From Brienomyrus brachyistius (lineage: Eukaryota; Chordata; Actinopteri; Osteoglossiformes; Mormyridae): a DNA stretch of 64,000 bases. Below are positions 47,860 to 59,592 of this stretch, piece after piece (the stretch's first letter is position 1; each line of letters begins with the position of its first letter). Below the pieces are notes generated by a model. It did no database searches. It saw only the letters and a program-made list of their open reading frames with translations, and had not been told where the DNA came from. Where the stretch lies: positions 11,829,642 through 11,893,641 of the forward strand of contig NC_064548.1 in the NCBI RefSeq assembly GCF_023856365.1. The letters run 5' to 3'. A program made the position numbers and the translations under genes.

Positions 47860-50800
47860 ATGGAACCCAACAGTCCCAAGAAGATCCAGTTTGCGGTTCC
47901 GCCTCTACAGAACCACCTAGACCCACAAGCTGCAGAACATGTAAGTAAAAAGGCTCCTAATTGCACCCCCCCCTCCCCGCCACCTCTTAAAAATGGGGGC
48001 TTAATGAGGATGTTGAGACCTGTAGACTTTCTCCACTTTCGAAAGCATGATCAAATATCTTTCTTTTTTTTTCCTGTTTAAGAAAACACTTTTCTCCTGG
48101 GGTTATTTTTGCGAGACACGTTTTATGTGAGATGTCACACTGGGGAATTGAGCGCAAGGAATTCATAGCAGATGCAGAGCCTGGGTAAATATTATTAGCT
48201 ACTACTTGGTGTTTTGCCTCTAATTACCCATGTTTGAGCCCTGTTTGCTCACCTCTGCTGTCACCTTTTTTCACGACATTCCCCTTGGCGTAGAAATGCA
48301 CGTCGGGTTTGCAAGTTTCGCTACAACTTAGCTGAAGACTAATTAACAAAAAAATGAAATTGCATTTGAAGTAAGAACTGTTTGAGGGCTGACTGTCCGT
48401 GACTGAGTCTTTAGTGGAAGAGCACTTGGATGGTGCTCTGGGTTTCAGTGCGGAACACTCTTTGGTCTCCCTGTCAGTACCGTCAGCGTTGGGCTTGGTG
48501 GTACACGTACATTTAGCTCTGTGCCAGAGAGCTGGCCTCACGCTCCCTGCTGATTACGGCACGTCTTCGGAAATGAGGTAATGCGTTCTGGCGCGCACCC
48601 ACTCCCGAGGCCTAAGTGGTCATTGATCCGAGTTAAAAACATAAATTGTCCTGTAGTCCGGATTGCTTACTGTTTCATTTCAGTGTACGGAAATAGATAT
48701 AAAAGGATGCCCGCGTAGCCTGGCCTTAGACACGCAAGCCGCATCCATCGTAAGCAAGTCGTCTGGAGATCTGCATGCATCGTTCCCCAGCCTACGTTTA
48801 CCTCTCTCTCCCCCCCCCCCCAAACAGATCAGGAGGAGAAGACCTACACCAGCCACTCTGGTCATTTACAGCGACCCTTCAGCAGCAGGTGAGCCATATG
48901 GCGGTGGGGGGCGCGGGGGGTCGTCAGCTCCACCCAGGGAGGGGGAGGGGCTGCGGGAAGCTGGTTTGTTTACACTGGAAGTATTTACCACAACTTTTGC
49001 CGGCGCGCTGACAGCCAGCCAGGGTCTGTGTGTGGGCGTGTCTGAGGCCTTCGCTGGGTTAAATATGCCATTTTCACCCACACAAACATTTTAATTTTCA
49101 GTTGAGATGCAAGCAGATTTTTCTTTCCTTTTATCCGTGTTCAGATTTCAAGTTAAGTCAAGACAGCTTTATTGTCGTAGCATCCATATACGGATATATG
49201 TATGAAATAACATCCCCACAAGACCACAGGGCAACATACAGACAGTGAGTGTTAGGGGGAGGGTTTCCACAGTACTTTTAGGGCAAAATACAGGACTGTG
49301 AATGGGGGGGGCTGGACACAGTTTATAACCTGATATATCAAAATTGCATTTATCTGGCAGGCACTTCTATCTGAAGTTACACATATTTTTGAGAAAGCAG
49401 AGATGGATAGTCCCTAGAGTTACTGGGCATTAAGGGCCTTCCTCAGTGGCCCAATAGCAAGACCTTCCGATTACGGGCACAGCATCTTATCCCACTGAGT
49501 CACAAGTCACCCCCCAAAGATGGGGAAGCAAGTAAATATTGCACCCCAATTAAGCTGTGACAGCGTGTGAGTTAATGTTGTGACTTGGATTGAGTATATC
49601 TCCATTGCGGGAGCTGGGCTGCTGTATATGACCCATAATGCAGTGCGGCAGTCACATCTTCGCTAGCTCCGTTTTGTTCGTTAACAGATGGATTTGTGAA
49701 AAGCTGAGATTTAGACACCTTCAGAACCCAGTGAAAAGGGGAGCTGCCATGGCGATGCATAAACCCAGCAGTGGGGGTCGGCCGGGTGTAGCTGCTGGCC
49801 ATCGAGACGCCACTGTCACTTTAAGAGAGGGGCAGAATCTGGGTCGTTTGGGCATGTTCAGACAGCTGGTTCCCGGGGGGGGGGGGGGGGGATTGGTGAT
49901 GCTAATGGGAAGTAGTCCACTAGTGACACCCCCTTGGAGGGTTGGAAACTGGGCCACATAATGACCCCTCCAGTGCTCATAGGCTTTAAGGATGGGGGAG
50001 CAGAGTATGAGACTGTGTGTGTGTGTGTGTGTGTGTGTATTATGTTTATATTACATTGTGGGGAAATAAAAACTTATTTTTCTATTGTGGGGATCACTTT
50101 TCAAGTCCCCACAAAGATCTGTGACTGCAATCAAAAAACTAAAAACAGCAAAAGCCTTGAACTTTGTTTTGTTACTTATGGTTAAGGTTAGGGCTGGGTG
50201 GGGGTCATGCTGGGATTAGAGTTTTCCCCATAGGAAATAATGGACAGTACCCACAAAGATATAACCTGTGTGCGTGTCTGGTCCAGGTATACTTCACCTT
50301 GTGGGGACCAAATGTCTCCACAACTTAATGAATACCCGTTATTTTACCTTATAGGGACCAGTTTCCTTGAGCCCGTACGGAAAAACTCTATTTTATAAAT
50401 AAATCTGTGACTGCAATGAAAAAACTAAAAATGCAAAAACTCCTGTATTTTGTTTGGTTCCTTATGGTTATGGTTAGGGGTGGGTGGGGGTTAAGGTTGT
50501 CATAGTTAGCATTAGCATTTTCCCCATAGAAAAGAATGAGCGGCCCCCAAAAAGATATGATTACATGACTGCGTGTGTTGGGGGGGGGGGGGGGAGGACC
50601 TACACACCCCATGGGGGAATAAGGTTACACATGACAGTATCCACACAATACACTGATCAGACATCTTTCTTTCATATGAACATCAGAAGAGATTTGATAC
50701 TGAGAGCTAATTGGCATTTGTTTTTCAATCTCCTCATTGCTTTTATGATATGTTTACCGATAAAATTGAAATGTTCAAGTTTTGAAGTTTAAAGTTCATT

Positions 50801-53800
50801 TGTCAATATTTTTTGTTCATTACACAGTGTTTTAGGCCAGTCTTTGACGGCTGTGGGGGGGGGGGGTGGTATCTTAATTGATCTGAGTTGCTCAGTTGAA
50901 GTTGAAAAGGCTTTTATGGACTCTGAGGCAGATAGCGACGGTCTGGGAGATAAACTGGCTCATGGTCTGGGATTGAATAGAAACGAAATAAGGTCACCCT
51001 GCACGAACTCTGGACGTAACAAGTGCGGGACAAAAACACACACAGTCCCTGAGCAGAATCTGGGCCTGGCTGAGCAGAATCTGGGCCTGGCTGAGCAGAA
51101 TCTGGGCCTGGCTGAGCGGAACCCGGGCCTGGCTGAGCAGAACCCTGGCCTGCCTGCTTACTTCCAGACCCATGCCTCTGCCTAAGTGTAACATCATGCT
51201 GGTGTGTCTCTGGGTGGGCGGGGCTAATTAAGCACTTTCTCCATCTGTGACCTGCACCGGCCTAGCAGCCTCTCCCCTTGTGTCTGCCGGTGCCCAGAGG
51301 CCCACATCTGCTCACACTGCTACACTTTAGCAGGACCGCCAGCAGCCTACTGCTGAGACGAAGTCACATGGGTCTGGGGTATGATTTGTTCGGGATCAGT
51401 GTCCTCCTGGTCTGGGGCATGTACAGGGGGGAAGGACACAGGGGATCCTGCTGAAAATGGATTGACCCCCGAAGTTGCTCCTCCCCTGTCACTCACCGAT
51501 TCAAAAAATATGATGATGAATTTGCCCCCTTTATATGAATTATGCCCCTTCTCATGCCCCCCAATTAAAAAAAAAAGAAATCACAGCATTATCTCTGTTC
51601 CTGGAGGTGCGTTGGCTTTTTCTGCTAGGTACTCCTTCCGTCGAAAACTCCATATTGGCCCATTTGCTTCAAACACAAATCATCTGGACTGTAATTAGGA
51701 AGCCAGGAGAAGGCCAGCTCAGCAGCATGCAGACCCTGCTGGGCTGTCCCTTATGTCTCAGGAAAACGTCCAGGTTCTCTATTTGAACTGATTAGATTCT
51801 GCTCTCCTGTGTGGATGTAACTCACACTATTGACTACCAGCCTTTAGTTATATTGCATGAGGGTCTAATCATGGTGAGTGGACTGCTTTTGCAAAGGTGT
51901 TTCCACTGTCTGGTGTTTAGTTAAAAGGCATTTTTCAGATACTGCCTTATCTCTCTTGCTTATACATGCACTATATAAATCTGCACCATGCTTAATAGCC
52001 AGCTGTTCCACAATTAAGCAACAACGCCCCCTTCTGGTCTGTCAGCCTTGCAGTACGTGAAGAAGTACTTTGCGCTCTCCTTATTATCTGCTTCTACAAA
52101 ACTCAGTTAACCCCTAAAGGTAAATATATATTCTTTTCACTCCATATAATTCTTTGCCAAAGTGCTTCTAGTACTAGTGTACTTTAGATATACTTTATAT
52201 CTCTTGAATACCTCACAGTATTAAGAATTTTACTGCTAAGTGCACATACACGGTTCCTGATCTCCAGAAAGGAACGTGTCCATGTGGCCGCAAAGATGTA
52301 TGCTATTAATATTTCATTCAGTACAATAAAATAGTAGATCCTTTCCTATGAAAAGGTTAACTGCCGTAGTCATGAAGGGGGCAAACCTGCATGAGTATCA
52401 CGGCCTAATTGCTTCATACGGGGAGAAACACGATTCAGTGCCGGCTCGTGTTTCATGGGCCCTGCTTCTACTTCTTGGTACTTTATGTCTGTCATTGCTG
52501 AAGTTAACATAAAGGGACGAATTCGGTGCCATTTTTGCAGTCTGCCCACGCAACGTTTCACCACAGCAGAGCCTCCTCTTCAGATTTCTCTCCGTTGGCA
52601 GCATATGAAAGGTCCATTATACGTTAAATTATCCAGGAGCGTCTGCACACCTGCAATCTCTCTGCAGACGGAGGGCTGGCTTCAGTTGACTGATTATGAT
52701 TAGAGGGACTTTGGGCTGCCACCTTTAATTCCCCTGAGAGCCTGTAATCGATTGGGGGGGGTGAGGGGGGGCATTCAGTAATTTTTTTTGACATCTCGTT
52801 TGTGTCTGTTGTTTTTTTTTTTGAGGAAATGATTAATTGCCTGCTGAGACATCAATTGCAAATAATACTGTGTTGATGAGGAGGAATGGTTAAGCTTTGC
52901 GAATCCGCCAAAAACTGGGGTAAGGTAGGGCACAGTGACACAGAGCCTAGACATACCAAATGGACACTGCTGTTGGACCATAGGGTATACAGGGATTTTA
53001 TGTTGAAAGACGTGTTTTTTTTTTTTCCTGTGTGCTGTGACCAGTGCTGTTGTAAGATATCAGCCTAACCTCTGATCCCCAGAAAGCTTGCAGTGGTCAT
53101 TTTTGGTGGCATGTCTTTGAGCGAATCCTCATTGAACTGCAGGAATCGTAACGCATAAATCTGCCTATAGACCTCTGCCTCACATCTGCTTTCTTCCAGA
53201 AGCTGATGACAAGCGGACGACGAGCAATCCAGGAGAGGTGGGTCACACGCTTGACCTTGGATGATTGGTTTTACGCTGAGACGGATGGGATTTGGACACC
53301 TCTATGCATTAGAGAGACACAGGCTCTAATCGGGTTTGCAGAAGATATTGTGCATCTTTCCTTTGAAGTGAACCATCCTAAACTGAGAAAAGTGCACCTT
53401 TTTATGTCAGAGATCCGGCCTATGAAAGCCAATCACTCACTTTCCATTTTTCCAGACACCACTTAAACGTCCCGGTCGCGTCATTTCCTTGAGATGTTTT
53501 GCATGGGGGCCAGGTCTGATACGGTTATCATCGATTGCCTGGATGGATCCTGCGCCTGAAATAGCGCCACGGTAACCGGATCGCCCTCATGTCGTCACTT
53601 TCCATGTTGTGCGTTCCAGGCCCCGGATGCAGAGCCAGCCCCTCCACAGGTGGATCTGAGGGGCTACGCCCCGCCCACCATGAGAGGTACTGTTACACAC
53701 CCTCTCCCCAACCAGCTCCTCCACATGTTTCTTCTGTTTCCCTGTTTACTTTGCCACCACTCAGCCATGAAAGAAAATAAATGCAAAAGAAAATGTGTTT

Positions 53801-56720
53801 ATAAAAATCTGCGATTTAATTTTAAACAGGAATGAACTAAACACGGAGTGAGAAACAGCGCTGGCTTCACACACTGAGAGTCGCATCAGCATTTAACCAA
53901 TATAACAGTGAGAAACAGTCTAATGTCTGTGTGAATGACACTTCATGAATTTTAAGTGTCAACTCACACAAGAATTTACATTTCATTTGTTTGGCAGATG
54001 CTTTGATCCAGAGTTATGAATGTTTGTGAGAAAGCCGGGGTCAGACAGACCCTAGAGGAATTGCAAGCTAAGGACCTTGTTCAAGGTCCAATGGTGAAGT
54101 AACTCTACTGAACCTGGGATTTGAATGGGCGGCCTGCTGATCACAGGCACAGCGTCCTACCCCACCGAGCCATGCACCACCCCCCACACAACCGCACGAG
54201 TTTGACTGATTAAACCTGATGGTTGCTGTAAATATAAATGCCTTTAGGATAGATGGGAGAAGAAGTTGCCAAACTGTGGACCCATCGTGTGTGTGGGTGG
54301 CTGACCATGAGAAGAGATGAGGACAGGAAGTGAGACTGTGTGTGCGATCTGGTTTCAAGCCCAAATCCAGCAGATCGTGGAGTTAGCGGAGCATAACCCA
54401 GGCAGGCGTGGAAGTAAGATATATTAAGTGCACAAGGTGTGCTGTGGATGCTATTGGTCATTATCAGGTCACGTGACACGAAATGACGTTCGCAATATTC
54501 TGACCATGGGCAGCAATACTATGCAGGGCTTGAGTGATTGTAGAGTGAAAGTAAATGCGGGAGATGTTCTCTCGCTGATGATGACATTTTTTTCTGCTGT
54601 AGGTATAATGGCTCCATTAGGGTAAATAGAGGCCTGGGCTTTGGGGAGCTGCATGATTGGTGTTTGCAGCTGTGCTGTGGCAAGGAGCTCTGTGTGTGAG
54701 AGGGGCTATTAGTCACGTGACACACGGATCGCTCATCTGTTCTGAGTGGACTCTGCGGAGCACGCACACACGCAGACGGTGACCAGCACAGACTCGCGCA
54801 GCCACACATAAATGAAGACGCTTAAACACACAGTCATTCACACGCTGGAGAGAATTGCATGCAGGCACTCAGGGGAAAAAAAGAGACTAATTTGCACATT
54901 TTTTTTCGCCATGTGCATTAGGTATGATTGCAGCTTTGTGGTTTTACAAAGCCAGCCAGTTTTTCAGTCAGCTGACACCCGAAGAGCCGCAAGACCAGAA
55001 TATAATTGGAGGAATTAATTACTGACTTAGCAAGAGACCTGCGAGGGTATTTAGAGGCCTCCAACCTGACGCCTGCACACAGTGCAGAGAAGCATCAGCA
55101 GCATCTCGAAAACGTTAGGGGGGCATTTAGGGAGTGTTTCAGAAATTCATTGCTGACTCATGGAGGGTGGAACAGACATGAAATTTACAGATCTCTTTCC
55201 TCACTGGTGGAAAGGAGGACTGTGGGGGGGCGGTGGTGGAGATGTATTCCTCCATCCAGACATACAGACAAGCAGTCTTAATGACCACTAGCAAGGGCAC
55301 TCAGCATCCTGCTCCAGTCTAGCTAACCTAAAGTGCCTCCACTCCATTCTATGTCATTTCCCACAATGCCATTCACTTACAGATCAGGGGGTGGAACCAT
55401 ATCATTATAGTATTAGGCCAGGTCATGAACAGAATATCTCTCATGCTTGTCCCTATAGTTACTGTACAAACTGCCAATGCCAGGGAGGAGAAGGGCAGTC
55501 AAACTCATTCAGATCTGTACTAAATAAAATGATACTGAGACATCTTAAATATTCCGCTACTGTCTGAATGGCCTGTTCTTGTGTGTCGTCTTTTTTTTCC
55601 TCCCGTTTTTATGCTCTTAGGAGACACTCAAGTAGAGGAAGTACTTAAATCCTTAGAAAAGCTAGATAATTAAATCGAGTGCTTCAGCTTGTGCATTTTA
55701 TTGGATGTCGTAGAAGGCCTCTCCTGCATCGCGGTGACATGTCTGCCCTTTTTTGGCTACGTGTAGAGCTGCAGCTGGTCATGGAGCAGCACCTTCAGAA
55801 GAAGGAAGACGTGGAGGCAGGGCCAAGTGAAGGCATGGAACCCTCGAGTCCAATCACGGAGCAGTATTGCCCCAATATTGGCCAATGGACCAATTACAGC
55901 AGCCCGCAGAACAATGGGAATGAGGGCTACACAAGTTCACTTCATAGTGCGGAGGAGAGCATGGAAAGCAGCTCCACAGGGGGTAAGTTCCATGTACTGT
56001 TATTCTTCACCATAAAGTAGGGATCATCAGTGAATTTTCATTATGAGCTTGAAATTGCTGTTCATGTGAAGTGCATTCCCTGTATACCTGTGTGCTGTGC
56101 TCAAAGAAAGAGTGATGAAGAAAAATATGCAGTTTGAGATTCTTGAGTCAGGTTGATCTGATCCTCCGTTAAGTTTGACAAGTTAACATAAACCTAGAAT
56201 GAATTCCTTCAGGATACGGGAACTGAAGTGCTTGCCAGGTGTCTGTTTAAACACAAGAGGGGAGAAAAAGTGGCCAACAAAACAAGCCTGGCCACCTGAC
56301 ACCCGTATGAGAGAACTATGGCCGCAGGTGTAGCGGCACAGAACAGCGATCTGATGTCTGCGAGCCAGACCTCTTTATGTCATGAACAATATGTCTCCAT
56401 GGTATCTTGAGGGCGGTAACTTCTTCAGTGTTTTAATCCTCGACATTTCTTCTGAACACAGACCTTCCTGTCTAGCCATTGCAAGCATATGATGTAAATA
56501 TTACTCCCTGAATGGCTGATTTCAGGTGATATTCTGCAGAGGCAGTCCCTGATGATTATTTATAGCATTGCTTTGCGTTCTTCTCTTTTTCTGGTTTGTA
56601 TGACATTATTGTGTATGATGTTCGTCTTCGTTATTGTATTTACGGTGTCTTATAGGAGATTCGTCAGCATCGGCGTTCCAGCAGGGAACGCTGTCCAGTC
56701 CATCGTCCATCTCTCGATAG
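47860..56720 (+). CDS. ppp1r1c: Ppp1r1c, protein phosphatase 1 inhibitor (I-1/DARPP-32 family), long form
   Basis: Six coding exons join in frame: 47860-47940, 48828-48888, 53200-53237, 53620-53686, 55767-55982, 56656-56720, giving 175 residues. The N-terminus MEPNSPKKIQFAVP contains the PP1-docking KIQF (residues 8-11), as in human PPP1R1C. Exon 2 begins IRRRRPTPATLV; Thr34 after the Arg run is the PKA site whose phosphorylation makes family members PP1 inhibitors. Exon 3 (ADDKRTTSNPGE) parallels human EIDDKRGPNTQGE, and exon 4 ends GYAPPTMR, like human VYTPPTIK. Exon 5 continues ELQLVMEQHLQKKEDVE, as in PPP1R1A (MKELQMMVEHHL), then a Ser/Gly-rich acidic tail ending SSISR. Human PPP1R1C is only 109 residues with a different end, so the long form resembles inhibitor-1. 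An AATAAA lies at 57031-57036. Synteny with pde1a supports 1C. Confidence 0.87.
49343..49515 (-). mobile_element. tRNA-derived SINE with conserved 3' core
   Basis: On the minus strand: head 'tgactcagtgggataagatg', 'cccgtaatcggaaggtcttg', body 'gaggaaggcccttaatgccc', then a tail ending 'gtgcctgccagataaatgca', a diverged form of the teleost core 'gcgtctgccaaataaatg'. It lies in ppp1r1c intron 2. Confidence 0.65.
49875..49891. repeat. 17-G homopolymer
   Basis: A run of 17 G residues in ppp1r1c intron 2. Other G runs lie at 50580-50593 and 50855-50866. Confidence 0.85.
50010..50275 (+). mobile_element. GTGGGGAC-type interspersed repeat, copy 2
   Basis: After a (TG)n tract: 'attacattgtggggaaataa', 'aagtccccacaaagatctgt', 'gactgcaatcaaaaaactaa', 'gttacttatggttaaggtta', ending 'tacccacaaagatataac'. 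It has the same order of blocks as copy 1 at 19835 and sits directly before copy 3. Confidence 0.7.
50276..50570 (+). mobile_element. GTGGGGAC-type interspersed repeat, copy 3
   Basis: It starts 'caccttgtggggaccaaatg', contains 'ctgtgactgcaatgaaaaaa', 'tccttatggttatggttagg' and 'tagcattagcattttcccca', and ends 'gcccccaaaaagatatgatt'. Together with copy 2 it forms a head-to-tail pair in ppp1r1c intron 2. Confidence 0.7.
51049..51153 (+). repeat. 21-bp tandem repeat, five copies
   Basis: Units of CTGAGCAGAATCTGGGCCTGG start at 51049, 51070, 51091, 51112 and 51133. The last two have several substitutions. The 21-bp period keeps a LAEQNLG frame open by chance inside a ppp1r1c intron. Confidence 0.9.
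52025..52037 (-). promoter_or_regulatory. CTCF-like motif in ppp1r1c intron 2
   Basis: The minus strand reads CCAGAAGGGGGCG, one mismatch from the CTCF core. Recorded as a candidate only. Confidence 0.25.
53975..54185 (-). mobile_element. tRNA-derived SINE with conserved 3' core
   Basis: On the minus strand the head holds 'catggctcggtggggtagga' (A-box type) and 'gtgatcagcaggccgcccat', then 'ttcaaatcccaggttcagta' (B-box type). The 3' end carries a diverged form of the core 'gcatctgccaaacaaatgaa'. It lies in a ppp1r1c intron. Confidence 0.65.
55621..55673 (+). CDS. ppp1r1c: alternative terminal coding exon of ppp1r1c (short form)
   Basis: An excellent acceptor (a long T/C tract ending atgctcttag at 55620) begins a segment that continues the phase-1 frame of exon 4 (ending 53686). 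It encodes DTQVEEVLKSLEKLDN followed by TAA at 55671-55673. Spliced this way the protein would be 99 residues, close to the 109 of human PPP1R1C, which also ends in a short distinct tail. The sequence is amphipathic and acidic but not recognisably similar to the human tail. It could also be a cryptic acceptor. Confidence 0.45.
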
Positions 56721-57040
56721 CCAGAGTACCCTGAGGAGCTTTCCTCTGGCCTGCAGCTGTCCTTCACCCACCAACATGCATCTCACACCATAAGCCGCCA
56801 TCGCCGCCTCCATTCTTACCCACAGTTCAGCAATAGTTTTCTCGCTATATGCCGTGTTGGTATTTATTATATAAAATTAGATTTTTATCTATGGTTTGTT
56901 TTGATGGGAGATGGCATGGTGATTTTCATAATGGTCTTTTTAGATAAAGAATACTTGTATAATTTCCAATGGTTTGTCTAAGTTTGGCCTTGTTAAAGCA
57001 TATAATCCACCTGTATAATGTGTCAAAGTGAATAAACATT
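56721..57040 (+). other. ppp1r1c: ppp1r1c 3'UTR and poly(A) signal
   Basis: AT-rich sequence follows the stop at 56718-56720. An AATAAA at 57031-57036 is followed by A-rich and T-rich sequence, a reasonable cleavage context. Confidence 0.6.
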
Positions 57041-57224
57041 CATTAAAAAAATTCAGTGAATTGAACATTTCAATATATTCCACTTACCGGGATGGAGAAG
57101 CTGTCAGATTATTTATAACATCCTGACAGTGAATTCTATATACACGATTAATATACAGAAAATGGTGTGCGCAGTCGAGGTTAACGGTGTCTGACTGGTA
57201 TATAACAAGGTTTCCCTTTAATGC

Positions 57225-57665
57225 TAGTGGATACTGGCATAACAGAGATGCCTAGATAGCAGATGACACTGGTTCATAATAGTAAATAATAAGAGGGGAT
57301 AGATAACATTGCAATAGATGCCAGTGGGAAGTGGGAAAGTATTATTTAATGGCAATAGTTCCCAAAAGGAAGTGATCAGTACTGTACTGGTCCTGGATAC
57401 TAACAGAAAGTGAACAGTACTGTTAACAGACAGTGGACATCCATGGGAAGTGGTCAGTAATGTTTATTCTTACTAGATACCAATGGTAAGTGGAGAGAAC
57501 TCTTATGGCACTATATGCCAATGGGAAATGAATAGTACAGTTTACAGGCAGTGGACACGTGGGAAGTGGACAGTAATGTTTATTCTTACTAGATATCAAT
57601 GGGAAGTGAATAGCACTCTTTAATAGTACTATATGCCAATAGGAAGTGGACCGTATTGCTTACTG
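57225..57665. repeat. degenerate tandem repeat, 116-bp higher period
   Basis: The block 'cagtaatgtttattcttact' occurs at 57455 and again at 57571. The flanking 'gggaagtgg', 'actatatgccaat' and 'gcagtggaca' recur in the same order, giving a period of 116 bp. Shorter GGGAAGTG-bearing subunits continue on both sides. It lies between the convergent ppp1r1c and pde1a genes. Confidence 0.65.
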
Positions 57666-57835
57666 GCCATATATACCAAAAGGGCAACAATATTTAATGG
57701 AAGTAGATAGTACTATATCTAAGTTATTGGATACTACCGGAGAGTCAGAAACAAAATTGTGTGCCATTGGACCCTGTCTTCACATCATCACTTCAGCATC
57801 TGACCCTGCCTTCTGTGGAGGTCAGTGAGTCAGCT

Positions 57836-58000
57836 CAGGGGACAGGCTGTGAGTGCACAGGGGACAGGCTGTGAGTGCACAGGGGACAGGCTGTGAGTGC
57901 ACAGGGGACAGGCTGTGAGTGCTCAGGGGACAGGCTGTGAGTGCACAGGGGACAGGCTGTGAGTGCACAGGGGACAGGCTGTGAGTGCACAGGGGAGAAA
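57836..58000. repeat. 22-bp minisatellite, seven full copies
   Basis: Units of CAGGGGACAGGCTGTGAGTG plus CA start every 22 bp from 57836 to 57968, with a partial copy from 57990. Only one clear variant is seen (gtgctcagg at about 57919-57927). Confidence 0.95.
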
Positions 58001-58285
58001 GCAAGCATTAGTGGGTGTGCAGAGGGAGAGAGAGGGTGAGCGCACGCTCTCCGCCAGTCCTACACTCTGCTCTGGGCATCAGAGTGCTGCAGCAGCCAGT
58101 GGGCGGTGGGGGAGGGGGGCACCCTGCTGGACTATGTGCCTTACACTCAGGCCTTCTTCATGAATAAAGACTTTTAAACCTTTCTGGAGCAAAGTCTGAA
58201 CAGAAACAAAGGAGGTCGAGAGTATCTTCTCACCCAACACTAATGAGGGCATGACAGAACAACTATGCCCCCCCCCCCGCAACAG

Positions 58286-58354
58286 GTGGAACACTGTGGG
58301 AGGACCAGGAAGATCTGTGGGAGAAGGAGTGCCAGACTGTCACTGATTTCCCTG
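58286..58354 (+). other. orphan exon-like segment, 69 bp
   Basis: A C-rich tract and acceptor (cccccgcaacag, ending 58285) precede 69 bp, followed by a strong donor (gtgagt at 58355). Read in phase 1, as used by the ppp1r1c exon junctions, it encodes GTLWEDQEDLWEKEC then QTVTDFP without a stop, and exits in phase 1. I do not recognise the peptide. It could be an extra 3' exon of ppp1r1c, an exon of an unannotated transcript, or chance. Confidence 0.35.
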
Positions 58355-58359
58355 GTGAG

Positions 58360-59592
58360 TAAACAAAAAGACTCAGCAAATCTGTCTTCTCCCTATAGAT
58401 TTGGCAAATACAACTTAACAGACAAAAAATATTCATGACAAAGTCATACTTAGAAACGTTTCACTAACACTCTGTCTTGGTTTAGTCACTGGTGGCTGGA
58501 AGTTTGACTGCCACTGTGTTTCTCCGCATTCGGTCCTCTGACAAATGGTGGCTGTTTGGAAGCCCTGCTCAGTTTCTCGTGAACCACGGGAGGGCTGTGT
58601 ACAGGCTGCTTACGGGGCCGTGGTGGGGTTGCTGTCTGCTTGCGAGGCAGCAGACGTAATATGTCATCTTCTCTGGGCCTTTCCGAGGGCTGGTGCTGCT
58701 AATGTCATCTTGTGTCTTGCCCGCTAAATGGTAAAGGGCTGTCTGGCGCGAGCTTAACAGCTACCTGCTCATGCTCAGGACACGCCGGCATTTGATTAAC
58801 ATCAAGCCTTTGTGACTAACAATGTGATATTACACAGCCCGTATCGCACATAAGCTCGGTATGCTAATGCATGTCATGAGCACTACAGTACTAACATTAC
58901 TCTGACAGCATAACTGTCGCACATTTCCACACACAAAGCTCGGTGAATTTATATCCAGTTATAAAGATAACTGATGAAACCTATGCAACTGTATGGGTCC
59001 ATAAAGAAAAAAAATACATTTAGCCTAATCCACAGGTAGGGCTCCAAGTTAAAAGGCAGGTGAGCTCATTTTCAACTGAATATAAATATAAACAGAATAT
59101 CTTTATATAAACCTATAAATGAAGAACACAAAGGGGCTTCTGAACATTAAGGATGCGTTAAGTTCCCTGCTTTCCTTCCGTGGTTCTCTAATAACGACTG
59201 GAGAACTGAAAAGAAAAGTCATCTGGAGAACCTGGTCGTGCTTCTGCAGAGCTGCACTGTAATCTGGAGTTTGCCTGGCATGTGCGGAGAAAGGCAACAA
59301 GATATAGTGTGGCGAGGGGGGGCAGGGACCCCGTCTTTAATAAATAACAATACATTAAAGACTGAAAATAAAACCAATGTACAAAAACAGAAAAAACTAT
59401 ATCTGGGAAGCAAAGATGTGGCGGTGGGCATCAGGGGCCGTCCGGGTCCTCCTGGCATGGCTCTGGGTTCTCCCCTGCGGAGAGATGTCACCCGTCGGTC
59501 ACCATGACAACCAGGTTTAACCCCAATGAGATGCGTTGCTCACTCAGGCCGTGGTACAGCGCCGAGCAAACGCTCCTCCGCACGCGCACTCG
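58360..59592. other. intergenic DNA and pde1a 3'UTR
   Basis: The pde1a 3'UTR must occupy the right part of this stretch on the minus strand. A minus-strand ATTAAA (TTTAAT at 59336-59341) is the nearest candidate poly(A) signal; no canonical AATAAA was found close by. No other gene was recognised. Confidence 0.4.

Noticed and set aside
48663..49094. 143-residue ORF over ppp1r1c exon 2
   Set aside because: Only 48828-48888 is exon, in a different frame, matching the RRRRPTPA inhibitor motif.
29094..57989. Regular repeats at 29094 and 57836 as CRISPR-like arrays
   Set aside because: The units are contiguous with no unique spacers, in a vertebrate genome; they are minisatellites.
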